Shown here piece after piece: positions 46,999-56,589 of a DNA stretch of 64,000 nucleotides. Position numbers and translations under genes: made by a program. The stretch is from Haematospirillum sp. H4485. Its GTDB lineage: Bacteria > Pseudomonadota > Alphaproteobacteria > Rhodospirillales > Rhodospirillaceae. The number at the start of each line of letters is the position of its first letter. Position 1 is the stretch's first letter. The notes beneath the pieces were generated by a model. It saw nothing but the letters and a program-made list of their open reading frames with translations, ran no database searches and was not told the origin of the DNA. The DNA is taken from positions 495,347-559,346 of the forward strand of contig NZ_JAAVSY010000001.1 in the NCBI RefSeq assembly GCF_012102745.1. Reading direction: 5' to 3'.

Positions 46999-48564
46999 CT
47001 AAGCGTCTACAGCATCCGGATGCCCCGGTGCAGTTTCCCAACCAAGACCCGGCAGTGCAATCGCCCGGTTCCCGTACACATCGTCACGAATGACAATCAC
47101 GCCTTGTTCCTCCAGATGACTTAACAAGCCACGGGCACGGCGTGATGACCGGCTGCCTCTGGCCTTGGCAATATCCGCATCGGATGGACAAGGGCCCTTC
47201 TCAAAGGCGGCCTTGGCCAACATCAGGAACAACGCCCGTAAATCTTCGGGAATCAGATCTGCAGCCGCCATCACACGATTCCAATCCTCTTCCGGCATGC
47301 AACGCTCGGTCAACCCGGCCCGCACAACAGCCAGACGGCGCCGGAAGCCAGGAAGATCAAGGCCCCGACCGCTGGCACCATGACTACGACAGCAGACCAG
47401 GAAATCCTGATACAGGACGGCGACTGAACGATAGGGCGCATCGTCATCAGACAACAGATCGCGGAGCACCATGTCGTAAAAAGCGCTCTGTCCAATTTCA
47501 GCGATAGGCTTGACGGCCTGGACCGGAGCAGGTGCAGCAACAGGGCAAGGGGCCAGAAGGGAGTCAGCTTCTCCAGCTTCAGCAAAAACAGACGACCGAA
47601 TTTCTTGCCCCTCATCTTGGGCACGCGCCAACGGCATATCTGATATCGGAGGGGGAGGCTCCGTCGTCACAGGGGTAATACGCGCACAAGACATATGCCG
47701 AGTATCATGCCCTTCGGAAGCCATCAGCAAATCGCGGGCCTGCTCCCCCAGCGAAGGAGGTGGAGACAAAAGACGCGGGCTGGAAGAGCGGCCCGAAGTC
47801 TCGACCGCACCAATGCGAATGGGCAAGGGACGACGGGAAAGCGCCGGCCCAAGCGCAATAAACTGCCCTCTCTGCAAATCACGGAACATCTCGGCCTGGC
47901 GCCGCTCCATCCCCAGCAAATCTGCGGCACGCGCCATATCGATATCCAGGAAGGTCCGCCCCATCAGAAAATTGGAAGCCTCGGCGGCAACATTCTTGGC
48001 CAGTTTGGCAAGGCGCTGGGTTGCAATAATCCCGGCCAGGCCACGTTTCCGACCCCTACACATCAAATTGGTCATCGCCCCCAAAGACACCTTGCGGGCC
48101 TCATCCGATATTTCTCCCGCTGCAGATGGCGCAAACAGCTGCGCTTCATCAACAACAACCAAAGCTGGATACCAGAACGTTCTATCTGAATCAAACAGCC
48201 CCCCAAGGAAGGCTGCAGCCGACCGCAGCTGCCGTTCTGTTTCCTGGTGCTCCAAGGTCAGGACAACAGAAACGCGATGTTCGCGGACCCGCCCGGCCAC
48301 TTTCTGCAGACCATTCTCGGAATGCTCGGCCGCATCCACCACAACATGCCCAAAACGTTCGGACAGGGTTACAAAATCACCCTCAGGGTCAATAATAACC
48401 TGCTGGACATGACTGGCCGCCTGCTCCACCAAACGGCGCAACAGGTGTGACTTCCCCGATCCCGAGTTTCCCTGTACCAGCAAACGTGTTGCAAGCAGCT
48501 CTTCCAGATCAAGAAAAGCAGGGGTTCCCGTCTGCGTCCGGCCCATATCGATGCTGACGGTCAT
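46999..48564 (-). CDS. HerA-type ATP-binding protein
   Basis: A 521-residue P-loop ATPase of the HerA/DUF87 group. Walker A is LLVQGNSGSGKSHLLRRL, Walker B VVVDEAQLFAPS, and the segments VIIDPEGDFVTLSERFGHV and SLGAMTNLMCRGRKRGLAGI are typical, with the arginine finger-like region near IIATQRLAKL. HerA proteins translocate on DNA. The C-terminal third (from about 280) is a proline/serine linker followed by an extra domain with FEKGPCPSDADIAKARGSRS, perhaps a winged helix. No partner nuclease (NurA) is adjacent. The ATG at 48564 has GGAGAGATC upstream; the open frame runs eight codons further up. Confidence 0.75.
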   Translation of the reverse strand: MTVSIDMGRTQTGTPAFLDLEELLATRLLVQGNSGSGKSHLLRRLVEQAASHVQQVIIDPEGDFVTLSERFGHVVVDAAEHSENGLQKVAGRVREHRVSVVLTLEHQETERQLRSAAAFLGGLFDSDRTFWYPALVVVDEAQLFAPSAAGEISDEARKVSLGAMTNLMCRGRKRGLAGIIATQRLAKLAKNVAAEASNFLMGRTFLDIDMARAADLLGMERRQAEMFRDLQRGQFIALGPALSRRPLPIRIGAVETSGRSSSPRLLSPPPSLGEQARDLLMASEGHDTRHMSCARITPVTTEPPPPISDMPLARAQDEGQEIRSSVFAEAGEADSLLAPCPVAAPAPVQAVKPIAEIGQSAFYDMVLRDLLSDDDAPYRSVAVLYQDFLVCCRSHGASGRGLDLPGFRRRLAVVRAGLTERCMPEEDWNRVMAAADLIPEDLRALFLMLAKAAFEKGPCPSDADIAKARGSRSSRRARGLLSHLEEQGVIVIRDDVYGNRAIALPGLGWETAPGHPDAVDA

Positions 48565-48949
48565 GATCTCTCCGGTAATGGTCAACACAGCAAAGGGGCG
48601 AATCTGTCCATTGGGGCGTATATGTCAACCCTTGAGCCAACAGCAAAGTTGTCTGTACAGCCCTTTGCCTCCCCCTGCCCAAGGCACCAATTCTCCAGCC
48701 TTTCTGCCATTCAGGTCATGGAAATGGGCTTTCACACCGCAGCAAGGCAGATGATACCAGGGCTTTGGATTGCAGAAGCCCCGTGTCTGGGGCACGATAC
48801 CGGACAACCCTTTGGAAACTGTTCCAATCATTGACAAGAAACGAGACGAAGAGCTACATCACCGACGCACCGTAAACCAGAAATTTTCCGCACCATGCGC
48901 ATCCAGGGTATTGCGCTCCGGCAGGGAAACCCCGCAAGAGGCTTGGGCC
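48565..48949. other. Intergenic region upstream of sdhC
   Basis: This divergent 385-bp region should hold the promoters of the HerA-like gene and sdhCDAB. TTGACA at 48831-48836 with TACATC 18 bases later (48855-48860) is a possible sdh promoter. I see no convincing ORF, tRNA or riboswitch here. Confidence 0.4.
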
Positions 48950-49333
48950 ATGAAAGCTGATACCAGACCAGTATCCCCGCATCTCCAGATTTATGCCTTC
49001 AGGCTGCACATGGCGATGTCCATCAGCCATCGCATTACCGGCGTTGCCCTGATCGCAGGAACCGCCCTGCTGATGTACTGGCTGTGGGCTGCAGCATCAG
49101 GCCCTGATGCCTATGCCCGCGCCGCATCCCTGATTGGTTCTCCGCTGGGCAAGCTTCTGCTTGCAGGGTGGAGCTTTGCGCTGTTTTACCACGTATGTAA
49201 CGGCATCCGGCACCTGTTCTGGGATGCCGGCAAGCTTTTCGAAATTCATGAAATACGGGGTTCCGGCATTGTTGTTCTCATTGCCTCTATTGCCCTGACG
49301 GCCCTGGCCTGGGGCATAGGCATGATGCACTGA
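48950..49333 (+). CDS. sdhC: Succinate dehydrogenase cytochrome b556 subunit
   Basis: A 127-residue membrane subunit of complex II with three membrane segments. The family start is seen in RPVSPHLQIYAFRLHMAMSI, the haem-ligand His lies in SISHRITGVAL, and the second signature is YHVCNGIRHLFWDAG. The ATG at 48950 is chosen; the open frame extends 60 codons upstream without similarity. AGAGG lies ahead of it. It is followed by sdhD after 24 bases. Confidence 0.93.
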   Translation: MKADTRPVSPHLQIYAFRLHMAMSISHRITGVALIAGTALLMYWLWAAASGPDAYARAASLIGSPLGKLLLAGWSFALFYHVCNGIRHLFWDAGKLFEIHEIRGSGIVVLIASIALTALAWGIGMMH

Positions 49334-49357
49334 GCCGGACAGGGAGTTGAGAATACC

Positions 49358-49744
49358 ATGACCTTGCGCACTCCACTTTCCCGGGCCCGCGGGCTTGGAT
49401 CTGCCCACGAGGGCGCACACCACTGGTGGCAGCAACGCGTCACGGCGGTTGCCATGATCCCCCTCGTGTTCTGGTTTGTTGCCTCGCTGGCATCACACGT
49501 AGGGGCCGATCATGCGGCAATGCGGGGCTGGCTGTCTTCGCCGCTCAACGCAACGCTGCTGATTGCGCTTCTGGTTGCCGTTTTTCACCACGCCCAGCTG
49601 GGCCTCCAGGTGGTGATTGAAGACTACGTCCACTGTAATGCGGCAAAGGTTGCCGGAATTATTGTCACCAAACTGCTTGCAGTCCTGTTCGGCATCTTTT
49701 CTGTTGTTTTGGTGCTGATGATTGCAATGGGAGGCCGGGGCTGA
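49358..49744 (+). CDS. sdhD: Succinate dehydrogenase hydrophobic anchor subunit
   Basis: A 128-residue anchor protein with three membrane segments. The recognisable parts are [19 protein letters not shown] (quinone-site region) and [17 protein letters not shown] (haem-binding His-Asp-Tyr area). The stop shares a base with the sdhA start (TGATG), so translation is coupled. Confidence 0.92.
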   Translation: MTLRTPLSRARGLGSAHEGAHHWWQQRVTAVAMIPLVFWFVASLASHVGADHAAMRGWLSSPLNATLLIALLVAVFHHAQLGLQVVIEDYVHCNAAKVAGIIVTKLLAVLFGIFSVVLVLMIAMGGRG

Positions 49745-51534
49745 TGGCTGCATATACCTTTATTGACCACACGTATGATGTTGTTGTTGTCGGCGCGGGC
49801 GGGGCTGGTTTGCGTGCCACATTCGGCATGGTGGCTGCCGGGCTGAAGACGGCCTGCATCACCAAGGTTTTCCCTACACGGTCCCATACCGTTGCCGCAC
49901 AAGGTGGCATCGGCGCTGCCTTGGGCAACATGGCCGAGGACAAGTGGGAATGGCATATGTACGACACGGTCAAGGGGTCAGACTGGCTGGGCGACCAGGA
50001 TGCCATTGAATACATGTGCCGCGAGGCCATACCGGCTGTTCACGAGCTGGAGCACTTCGGGGTCCCCTTTTCGCGTACCCCCGAAGGCAAGATCTACCAG
50101 CGTCCCTTCGGTGGCCATATGCGTGACTTTGGCAAGGCCCCGGTACAACGGGCCTGTGCTGCCGCAGACAGGACTGGCCACGCCATTCTGCATACGCTGT
50201 ACCAGCAAAGCCTGAAGCACAAGGCAGAGTTCTTTGTTGAATATTTTGCCCTTGACCTGATCATGGATCCATCCAGTGGAGAATGTCTGGGCGTTGTCGC
50301 ACTCGATATGGCAACCGGTGCCATCCACCGCTTCCGGGCGCACCAAACGGTCTTGGCAACCGGGGGATACGGTCGCGCCTATTTCTCCTGTACATCCGCC
50401 CATACCTGTACCGGGGACGGCAATGGCATGGTTGCCCGCGCCGGGCTGCCTCTTCAGGATCATGAGTTTGTCCAGTTCCATCCCACCGGCATTTATGGAT
50501 CAGGCTGTCTGATTACAGAAGGTGCCCGTGGCGAGGGGGGCTATCTGACAAACTCCAGTGGCGACCGTTTTATGGAGCGTTATGCACCAACAGCGAAGGA
50601 TCTGGCATCACGCGACGTCGTATCCCGCGCCATGACCATGGAAATCCGCGAAAGACGGGGTGTCGGAAAAGAGCAGGACCACATTTTCCTGCATCTGGAA
50701 CATCTGGGTGCTGATGTTCTGCATGCACGCCTGCCAGGCATTACAGAAACTGCCAAAATTTTCGCCGGAGTTGACGCCACGCGTGAGCCGATCCCGGTTC
50801 TTCCAACCGTACACTACAATATGGGTGGCATCCCGACGATCTACACCGGCGAGGTTGTACGCCCCAAAGCGGGAAGCCCGGATAATCTATGCGGAGGCTT
50901 GATGGCTGTCGGAGAGGCGGCCTGCGTTTCCGTTCACGGAGCCAACCGGCTTGGTACAAACTCCTTGCTGGACCTTGTTGTCTTTGGGCGCGCCGCAGCA
51001 CACAGGGCAGCGGAGCTGATAAAGCCGGGCTCCAAACACAAGCCACTACCCGCCGATGCCGGACAGAATGCGCTGGACCGTCTGGATCGCGTTCGTCACG
51101 CCAAAGGGCCGCGTCGCGTGTCTGATATTCGCCTTGACATGCAAAAAGCCATGCAAATGGATGCGGCGGTATACCGCACGTCTAAATCCCTGCAGGAAGG
51201 CGTGAGCAACCTGAAGAAAATTGCAGGCACCATGCCGGATATGGGCATTACCGACCGCTCACTGATTTTCAACACCGACCTGATCGAGGCTCTGGAGCTT
51301 GAAAATCTTATGGCCTGTGCCAATGCCACAATGGTTTCTGCCGAAGCCCGTAAGGAATCACGCGGGGCGCATGCCCACGAAGATTACCCGGAACGCGATG
51401 ACCAGACGTGGATGAAGCACACGCTGGCTTATGTTGACGAGAAATATTCCGTCCGCCTGGACTATCGGCCAGTGCATACCTACACGCTGTCGAACGAGGT
51501 TGAGTATATCAAGCCGCAAAAGCGCGTTTACTGA
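49744..51534 (+). CDS. sdhA: Succinate dehydrogenase flavoprotein subunit
   Basis: A 596-residue catalytic subunit that oxidises succinate to fumarate in the TCA cycle. Motifs in order: FAD-binding [16 protein letters not shown], the covalent FAD His in [16 protein letters not shown], active-site [13 protein letters not shown] and [22 protein letters not shown], and the C-terminal [18 protein letters not shown]. Length is typical. It follows sdhD with a one-base overlap and precedes sdhB by 26 bases. Confidence 0.97.
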   Translation: MAAYTFIDHTYDVVVVGAGGAGLRATFGMVAAGLKTACITKVFPTRSHTVAAQGGIGAALGNMAEDKWEWHMYDTVKGSDWLGDQDAIEYMCREAIPAVHELEHFGVPFSRTPEGKIYQRPFGGHMRDFGKAPVQRACAAADRTGHAILHTLYQQSLKHKAEFFVEYFALDLIMDPSSGECLGVVALDMATGAIHRFRAHQTVLATGGYGRAYFSCTSAHTCTGDGNGMVARAGLPLQDHEFVQFHPTGIYGSGCLITEGARGEGGYLTNSSGDRFMERYAPTAKDLASRDVVSRAMTMEIRERRGVGKEQDHIFLHLEHLGADVLHARLPGITETAKIFAGVDATREPIPVLPTVHYNMGGIPTIYTGEVVRPKAGSPDNLCGGLMAVGEAACVSVHGANRLGTNSLLDLVVFGRAAAHRAAELIKPGSKHKPLPADAGQNALDRLDRVRHAKGPRRVSDIRLDMQKAMQMDAAVYRTSKSLQEGVSNLKKIAGTMPDMGITDRSLIFNTDLIEALELENLMACANATMVSAEARKESRGAHAHEDYPERDDQTWMKHTLAYVDEKYSVRLDYRPVHTYTLSNEVEYIKPQKRVY

Positions 51535-51560
51535 GCGCGCTGGCTGAAAGGGAAAACACC

Positions 51561-52343
51561 ATGGTTGAATTCAACCTGCCTGCCAACAGCCGGGTTACCG
51601 AAGGAAAAACCGTCAAGGCCCCGGCTGGTGCCAAGAACGTCAAGACCTTCCGGATTTATCGCTATGATCCGGACAGCGGGCAGAACCCGAGACTGGACAC
51701 CTTCGAGATTGATCTTGATGCGTGCGGCCCGATGGTTCTGGATGCACTGCTGAAAATCAAGAATGAGATTGACTCGACACTGACACTTCGTCGTTCCTGC
51801 CGGGAAGGTATTTGTGGGTCGTGTGCCATGAACATTGACGGCACAAATACACTAGCGTGCCTGAAACCAATCGGGGATGTGAAGGGCGATGTCAAAGTCT
51901 ACCCGTTGCCGCACATGCCTGTGGTCAAGGATCTGGTACCGGACCTGACACACGTCTATGCCCAGTATGCCTCCATAGAGCCTTGGATGCAGGCCGACAC
52001 CCCTTTCCCCCCGAACGGGGAGCGCCTCCAGTCTCCAGAAGACCGGGAGAAGCTTGATGGACTGTGGGAATGCATCCTGTGTTTCTGCTGCTCCACCTCC
52101 TGCCCCAGCTACTGGTGGAATGGTGATCGCTATCTGGGGCCTGCCGTGCTGCTGCAGGCCGCGCGCTGGATCAATGATTCCCGTGACGAGGCAACAGGGA
52201 AACGCCTGGACGCCTTGGAAGATCCGTTCAAGCTGTATCGCTGTCACACAATCATGAACTGTACCAATACGTGCCCGAAAGGCTTGAACCCGGCCAAAGC
52301 CATTGCGGATATCAAGAAGAAGATCATCGAGCGTTCACTTTGA
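51561..52343 (+). CDS. sdhB: Succinate dehydrogenase iron-sulfur subunit
   Basis: A 260-residue electron-transfer subunit that joins SdhA to the quinone site. Three clusters are visible: [2Fe-2S] in [21 protein letters not shown], [4Fe-4S] in [15 protein letters not shown] and [3Fe-4S] in [14 protein letters not shown]. The usual fourth-position alanine in CILCACCSTSC is phenylalanine here, which leaves the ligands intact. A terminator hairpin follows at 52367. Confidence 0.97.
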   Translation: MVEFNLPANSRVTEGKTVKAPAGAKNVKTFRIYRYDPDSGQNPRLDTFEIDLDACGPMVLDALLKIKNEIDSTLTLRRSCREGICGSCAMNIDGTNTLACLKPIGDVKGDVKVYPLPHMPVVKDLVPDLTHVYAQYASIEPWMQADTPFPPNGERLQSPEDREKLDGLWECILCFCCSTSCPSYWWNGDRYLGPAVLLQAARWINDSRDEATGKRLDALEDPFKLYRCHTIMNCTNTCPKGLNPAKAIADIKKKIIERSL

Positions 52344-52366
52344 TTGAACGCACAAACGCATGTTGG

Positions 52367-52400
52367 AAGGGGAGGCGTGACCGCGCTTCCCCTTTCTCTT
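52367..52400 (+). terminator. Intrinsic terminator of the sdh operon
   Basis: AAGGGGAGGCG (52367-52377) pairs with CGCTTCCCCTT (52384-52394) with one G-U pair, and the loop-closing bases extend it further. TTTCTCTTTCTC follows directly, a good U-rich tail. It lies 24 bases after sdhB, in front of the convergent recJ. Confidence 0.8.
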
Positions 52401-52402
52401 TC

Positions 52403-54172
52403 TCAGGCCGGTGCCGCATCCTCGACAACCAGCTGGCACTCATTCCGCCCCTGCCACGTATCCAGACGCAGGGATCCGGCCAGATGGTACGCTGTCCCTT
52501 GGGCATTAAGCAGGGCAACACCAAGATCGGTATCAATGCTGCGGAAAGCAATAGCCTTCAGGCGCCCGCCGCATGCACCAGTCAGGGTCATCCGCACATG
52601 ACCTTGCCCGACAACATCTGCACGGACAATACGGGCAGATGGCACAACAAATTTAGGGGGTTCATTACCCGCCCCGAACGGGCCGGCTTTCCCGACGGTC
52701 TGTAAAAAATCAGGCGTGGCCGCACGAATATCCACAGCACCATCAACCTCAAGAACGGGCGACAAGGTCCCCTCTTTCAGCTGACTGGACAGCCTGTCAG
52801 CCAGAAACTGACGGAATTGATCCAAGCGCTCGGCCTTCAGGGAAAAACCCGCCGCCATGGCATGGCCCCCACCGGCTTCCAAAAGGCCAGCTTCACGGGC
52901 AGCAATAACCGCCCGTCCCAAGTCCAAGCCAACAACAGAGCGCCCTGATCCCTTGGCCATTCCCCCATCAAGCGCAACCACGCAAACAGGCAGGTTATAG
53001 CGCTCCTTCAAACGCCCCGCGACAATACCAATAACGCCGGGATGCCAGTTTTCTCCGGCTACCATAACCAGCGGATCATCCGTGTTTGCACGACTCTCTG
53101 CCTGTTCGATGGCCTCAAATAAAACAGCAGCCTCTATATCCTGACGCTCTGCATTATACTCGTGCAGACGCAAGGCCAGAACACCAGCCTCGACCGGATC
53201 GTCACACGCCAAGAGCTTGGCCCCCAGATCTGCTTGTCCTACACGCCCACCGGCATTGACACGTGGCCCCAAAAGATACCCCAGATGAAAAGCTGTCGGA
53301 GTTTCGGTGATCTTGGCCACATCAGCCAAAGCTGCCAGCCCGGCATTACCGCGACGCGCCATCACCTCCAGCCCACGTGCGACCAAGGCCCGGTTGACCC
53401 CGACAAGGGGAACAACGTCACAAACCGTACCAAGGGCAACGATATCGAGCCATGTCATCAGGTCTGGCTCGGGCCGGGATGAATCGCTGTACCAACCCTG
53501 CTGACGCAGCGCACGGTTGACGGCAACAATCAACAGAAAAACCACACCAACAGCAGCAAGATGCTTGTGCTCGCTGGGATCATCCAGACGCTTGGGGTTA
53601 ATCACCGCCACCGCCTCAGGCAAGGTCGGCTCTGCCTCGTGATGGTCGACCACAATAACATCAAGACCCGCTGTCGCTGCAGCCTGAAGCGGCTCAAACG
53701 CTGTTGTTCCGCAATCAACCGTTATCACCAGATCTACACCGCGCTCCTTGAGTGCAAGCATGGCAGGAGTGTTGGGTCCATATCCCTCGGCAATACGATC
53801 GGGAATATAAAGAACGGGCTTCAGGCCAAGCATCCGCAAGAAACGCAGCAACAAGGCGGACGAGGTAGCCCCGTCCACGTCATAATCACCAAATACTGCA
53901 ACCGTTTCCCCTTGCCTGATAGCAGAACACAAACGCTCTACAGCCTGTGCCATGCCCTTCAGATGGAGAGGATCGGGCAAAAGAGCCTTCAAGGTTGGAT
54001 TGAGAAACAAGGGCGCTGCATCCACATCAACACCACGTGCAGCCAGCATGCGACCAACAATACCAGGAAGCCCGAAACGCTGGCTGATGGTTTCAGCATG
54101 GCGCTCATCACCGGCACGTAGACACCACCGACGGCCAGCCAATGACCGCTCCACATCCAGAAATGCAACCAT
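52403..54172 (-). CDS. recJ: Single-stranded-DNA-specific exonuclease RecJ
   Basis: A 589-residue 5'-3' exonuclease of the DHH family used in recombination and repair. The metal-binding motifs are FGDYDVDGATSS, ITVDCGTTAFE, VIVVDHHEAEPTLPEA (DHH) and GGHAMAAGFSLK near the C-terminus (DHHA1). The C-terminal OB-like domain (FLADRLSSQLKEG, FGAGNEPPKFV) is present, so the gene is complete. It is the last gene of a leftward alaC-hom-glpX-recJ cluster, 17 bases after glpX. Confidence 0.95.
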   Translation of the reverse strand: MVAFLDVERSLAGRRWCLRAGDERHAETISQRFGLPGIVGRMLAARGVDVDAAPLFLNPTLKALLPDPLHLKGMAQAVERLCSAIRQGETVAVFGDYDVDGATSSALLLRFLRMLGLKPVLYIPDRIAEGYGPNTPAMLALKERGVDLVITVDCGTTAFEPLQAAATAGLDVIVVDHHEAEPTLPEAVAVINPKRLDDPSEHKHLAAVGVVFLLIVAVNRALRQQGWYSDSSRPEPDLMTWLDIVALGTVCDVVPLVGVNRALVARGLEVMARRGNAGLAALADVAKITETPTAFHLGYLLGPRVNAGGRVGQADLGAKLLACDDPVEAGVLALRLHEYNAERQDIEAAVLFEAIEQAESRANTDDPLVMVAGENWHPGVIGIVAGRLKERYNLPVCVVALDGGMAKGSGRSVVGLDLGRAVIAAREAGLLEAGGGHAMAAGFSLKAERLDQFRQFLADRLSSQLKEGTLSPVLEVDGAVDIRAATPDFLQTVGKAGPFGAGNEPPKFVVPSARIVRADVVGQGHVRMTLTGACGGRLKAIAFRSIDTDLGVALLNAQGTAYHLAGSLRLDTWQGRNECQLVVEDAAPA

Positions 54173-54189
54173 GTTCTTTCTCGCGCGTC

Positions 54190-55194
54190 CTACATATCGA
54201 CAGGCAGGAAGCCTACCTTGCGATCAAAATTATGCAAGGCATCAACCCAACGGACCGTTCCAGAACGCGAACGCATAACCAACGAATGTGTCCGCGCCCC
54301 GTTATGCCACCGCTGCACACCGCGCAACATGGCACCATCCGTCACCCCTGTTGCGGCAAACATAACGTCTCCCTTGGCCATATCGGCAAGACCGTATTTG
54401 CGATCAAGATCCGTAATGCCCCAACGGGCGGCACGCGCACGCTCATCATCGTTCCGGAATAAAAGTCGCCCCTGCATCTGGCCGCCAATACAGCGCAAGG
54501 CCGCAGCAGCCAAGACACCTTCCGGAGCACCACCGCTGCCAATATACATATCAACGCCAGAACCCGGCGTTGCTGTTGCGATCACACCCGAAACATCTCC
54601 GTCCGGGATCAGGGTAATGCGTGCCCCGGCTTCCCGCACAGCCCTGATCAAGTCCTTGTGACGCGGTCGATCAAGAATACACACAACCAAATCCGAGACT
54701 GCAGCCTTCCTGGCCGATGCCAAGGCTTCCAGATTATCCTGTGGCGTTGCATCAAGATCGACGAGATCACCCGGGAGACCTGCACCAACCGCTATCTTGT
54801 CCATGTAAACATCAGGAGCATTGAGAAAACCCCCATGTTCGGCACAGGCAACAACAGCCAGCGCGTTGGCTCCTCCGGTTGCAACGATCGTGGTCCCTTC
54901 AAGAGGATCCAATGCAATATCGACTTTCGGCCCCTGCCCTTGCCCGACTTTCTCTCCAATATAGAGCATGGGCGCTTCGTCGCGCTCTCCCTCTCCAATC
55001 ACAACGGTTCCGTCAAACAGAATGGAATTGAGAGCACGACGCATGGCGTCAACAGCAGCTTGGTCTGCAGCCTTTTCGTTACCACGCCCCATCCAGCGGG
55101 ACGCTGAAAGAGCAGCCGCTTCGGTAACGCGGCACATTTCCAGTGCCAAGTTCCGCTCCAGACCGGGGACCGGTGTACGTGATGTATCAGCCAT
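54190..55194 (-). CDS. glpX: Fructose-1,6-bisphosphatase class II
   Basis: A 334-residue GlpX-type phosphatase for gluconeogenesis and sugar-phosphate cycles. Signatures: VVIGEGERDEAPMLYIGE, DIALDPLEGTTI, DRPRHKDLI, LIPDGDVSGVIA and GSGGAPEGVLAAAAL. No other FBPase gene is in the window. It complements the fba and tkt genes at 11-14 kb. GGAG lies eight bases before the ATG. It is 68 bases after hom. Confidence 0.95.
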   Translation of the reverse strand: MADTSRTPVPGLERNLALEMCRVTEAAALSASRWMGRGNEKAADQAAVDAMRRALNSILFDGTVVIGEGERDEAPMLYIGEKVGQGQGPKVDIALDPLEGTTIVATGGANALAVVACAEHGGFLNAPDVYMDKIAVGAGLPGDLVDLDATPQDNLEALASARKAAVSDLVVCILDRPRHKDLIRAVREAGARITLIPDGDVSGVIATATPGSGVDMYIGSGGAPEGVLAAAALRCIGGQMQGRLLFRNDDERARAARWGITDLDRKYGLADMAKGDVMFAATGVTDGAMLRGVQRWHNGARTHSLVMRSRSGTVRWVDALHNFDRKVGFLPVDM

Positions 55195-55262
55195 AACACC
55201 GGCTCCGCCCAGTCGTGATCAACAAAAGAGAACTATGCCGTAAAAATTCCGGCAAAAGAATG

Positions 55263-56555
55263 TCAGAAGGATTCAATACGGATAACCTGCGGAGGCTCAA
55301 CAACAGCAGCAATGATACGGATCCGGCGCAACGCGTCATTCAAGGCGGCTTCCACCGTCTCATGAAGGATCATGACCACCGGCACCGCCTCACCCGGCGC
55401 ACGACCTCTCTGGACAACCGCTTCCATCGAAACCTTGGCATCACGCAAGGCCGCAGCAATCTCGGCAAAAACACCCGGCAGGTCCTCGACCATCAGACGC
55501 ACATAATAAGCACCCTTGCGGGCTTCCATGGTCCACTCCGGCAAAGGCACAAGATCAGCCACCGGAACACCAAAGACAGGACCAACACGCCCCGCCGCAA
55601 TATCCATCAAATCAGCCACCACAGCGGAAGCGGTCGGACCACCACCGGCACCCCGGCCCTCCAGGACCGAACGCCCGACAAACTGACCCTCGGCGACAAC
55701 GGCATTAAAAACACCCTCTACGGCAGCAATGGGGGCATCCTTGCGAACCAGGCAAGGATGTACCCTCTGCTCGATACCACGATCTGTAGCCTGCGCAATT
55801 CCCAACAGCTTGATTCGGTATCCCAGCTCGTCAGCAAAGGCGATATCCATAGCCGTCAACGAACGAATACCCTCGACATAAATGGCATCAAAGTCAGTAC
55901 GCGTACCAAATGCAAGGCTGGTGAGAATCGCCAACTTATGAGCCGTATCAACACCATCAACATCAAAAGACGGATCTGCTTCCGCATATCCCAGCTTCTG
56001 GGCATCCAGTAGAACATCCGCAAAATTCCGTCCGGTCTCGCGCATGTTTGTAAGGATATAATTGCAGGTACCGTTCAAGATGCCATAAACGCAGCTTATC
56101 TGGTTGGCAGACAGACCCTCCCGCAAGACCTTGACGACAGGAATACCACCAGCAACAGCAGCCTCCCAGCCCAAGGCAACACCCTTCTTTTCCGCAAGGG
56201 CAGCCAGTTCAGCGCCATGGTGGGCCAACAAAGCCTTGTTGGCCGTAACTACGTGATACCCGCGCCCCAAGGCCGCCCTGACCACCTGTCCAGCTACACC
56301 ATCTTCGCCGCCAACCAGCTCGCAGACGACATCAACGTGGTGGTCAGAAACCAACGCCACAGGGTCGTCGTACCATGTAATCCCTTCCATGGAAAAACCA
56401 CGTTCCCGACCAGGTGTTCTGGCAGAGACCGCAACAACCTCTATCGGGCGCCCACAACGGGCCGCGATAACCGGGGCATTTCTCTGCAAGACCCTGATCG
56501 TTTCCGCACCAACCGTACCAAGACCTACAACAGCAACCTTCAGGGAATTGGGCAC
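55263..56555 (-). CDS. hom: Homoserine dehydrogenase
   Basis: A 430-residue enzyme that reduces aspartate semialdehyde to homoserine for Met and Thr synthesis. The NAD(P)-binding motif VAVVGLGTVGAETIRV, the substrate segment ANKALLAHHGAEL, GGIPVVKVLREGL and the catalytic region YAEADPSFDVDGVDTAHKL are visible. The C-terminal ACT domain (YYVRLMVEDLPGVFAEIAA) suggests allosteric control by threonine. Start is GTG with AAGGAG about 11 bases upstream. It follows the aminotransferase gene by 34 bases. Confidence 0.95.
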   Translation of the reverse strand: MPNSLKVAVVGLGTVGAETIRVLQRNAPVIAARCGRPIEVVAVSARTPGRERGFSMEGITWYDDPVALVSDHHVDVVCELVGGEDGVAGQVVRAALGRGYHVVTANKALLAHHGAELAALAEKKGVALGWEAAVAGGIPVVKVLREGLSANQISCVYGILNGTCNYILTNMRETGRNFADVLLDAQKLGYAEADPSFDVDGVDTAHKLAILTSLAFGTRTDFDAIYVEGIRSLTAMDIAFADELGYRIKLLGIAQATDRGIEQRVHPCLVRKDAPIAAVEGVFNAVVAEGQFVGRSVLEGRGAGGGPTASAVVADLMDIAAGRVGPVFGVPVADLVPLPEWTMEARKGAYYVRLMVEDLPGVFAEIAAALRDAKVSMEAVVQRGRAPGEAVPVVMILHETVEAALNDALRRIRIIAAVVEPPQVIRIESF

Positions 56556-56589
56556 GAGAAAACAAGCTCCTTGGGAATTAAGGGGGAGT

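Noticed and set aside
48625..48837. 70-codon frame before sdhC on the minus strand
   Set aside because: No ribosome site, low-quality composition, no family; probably chance in a promoter region.
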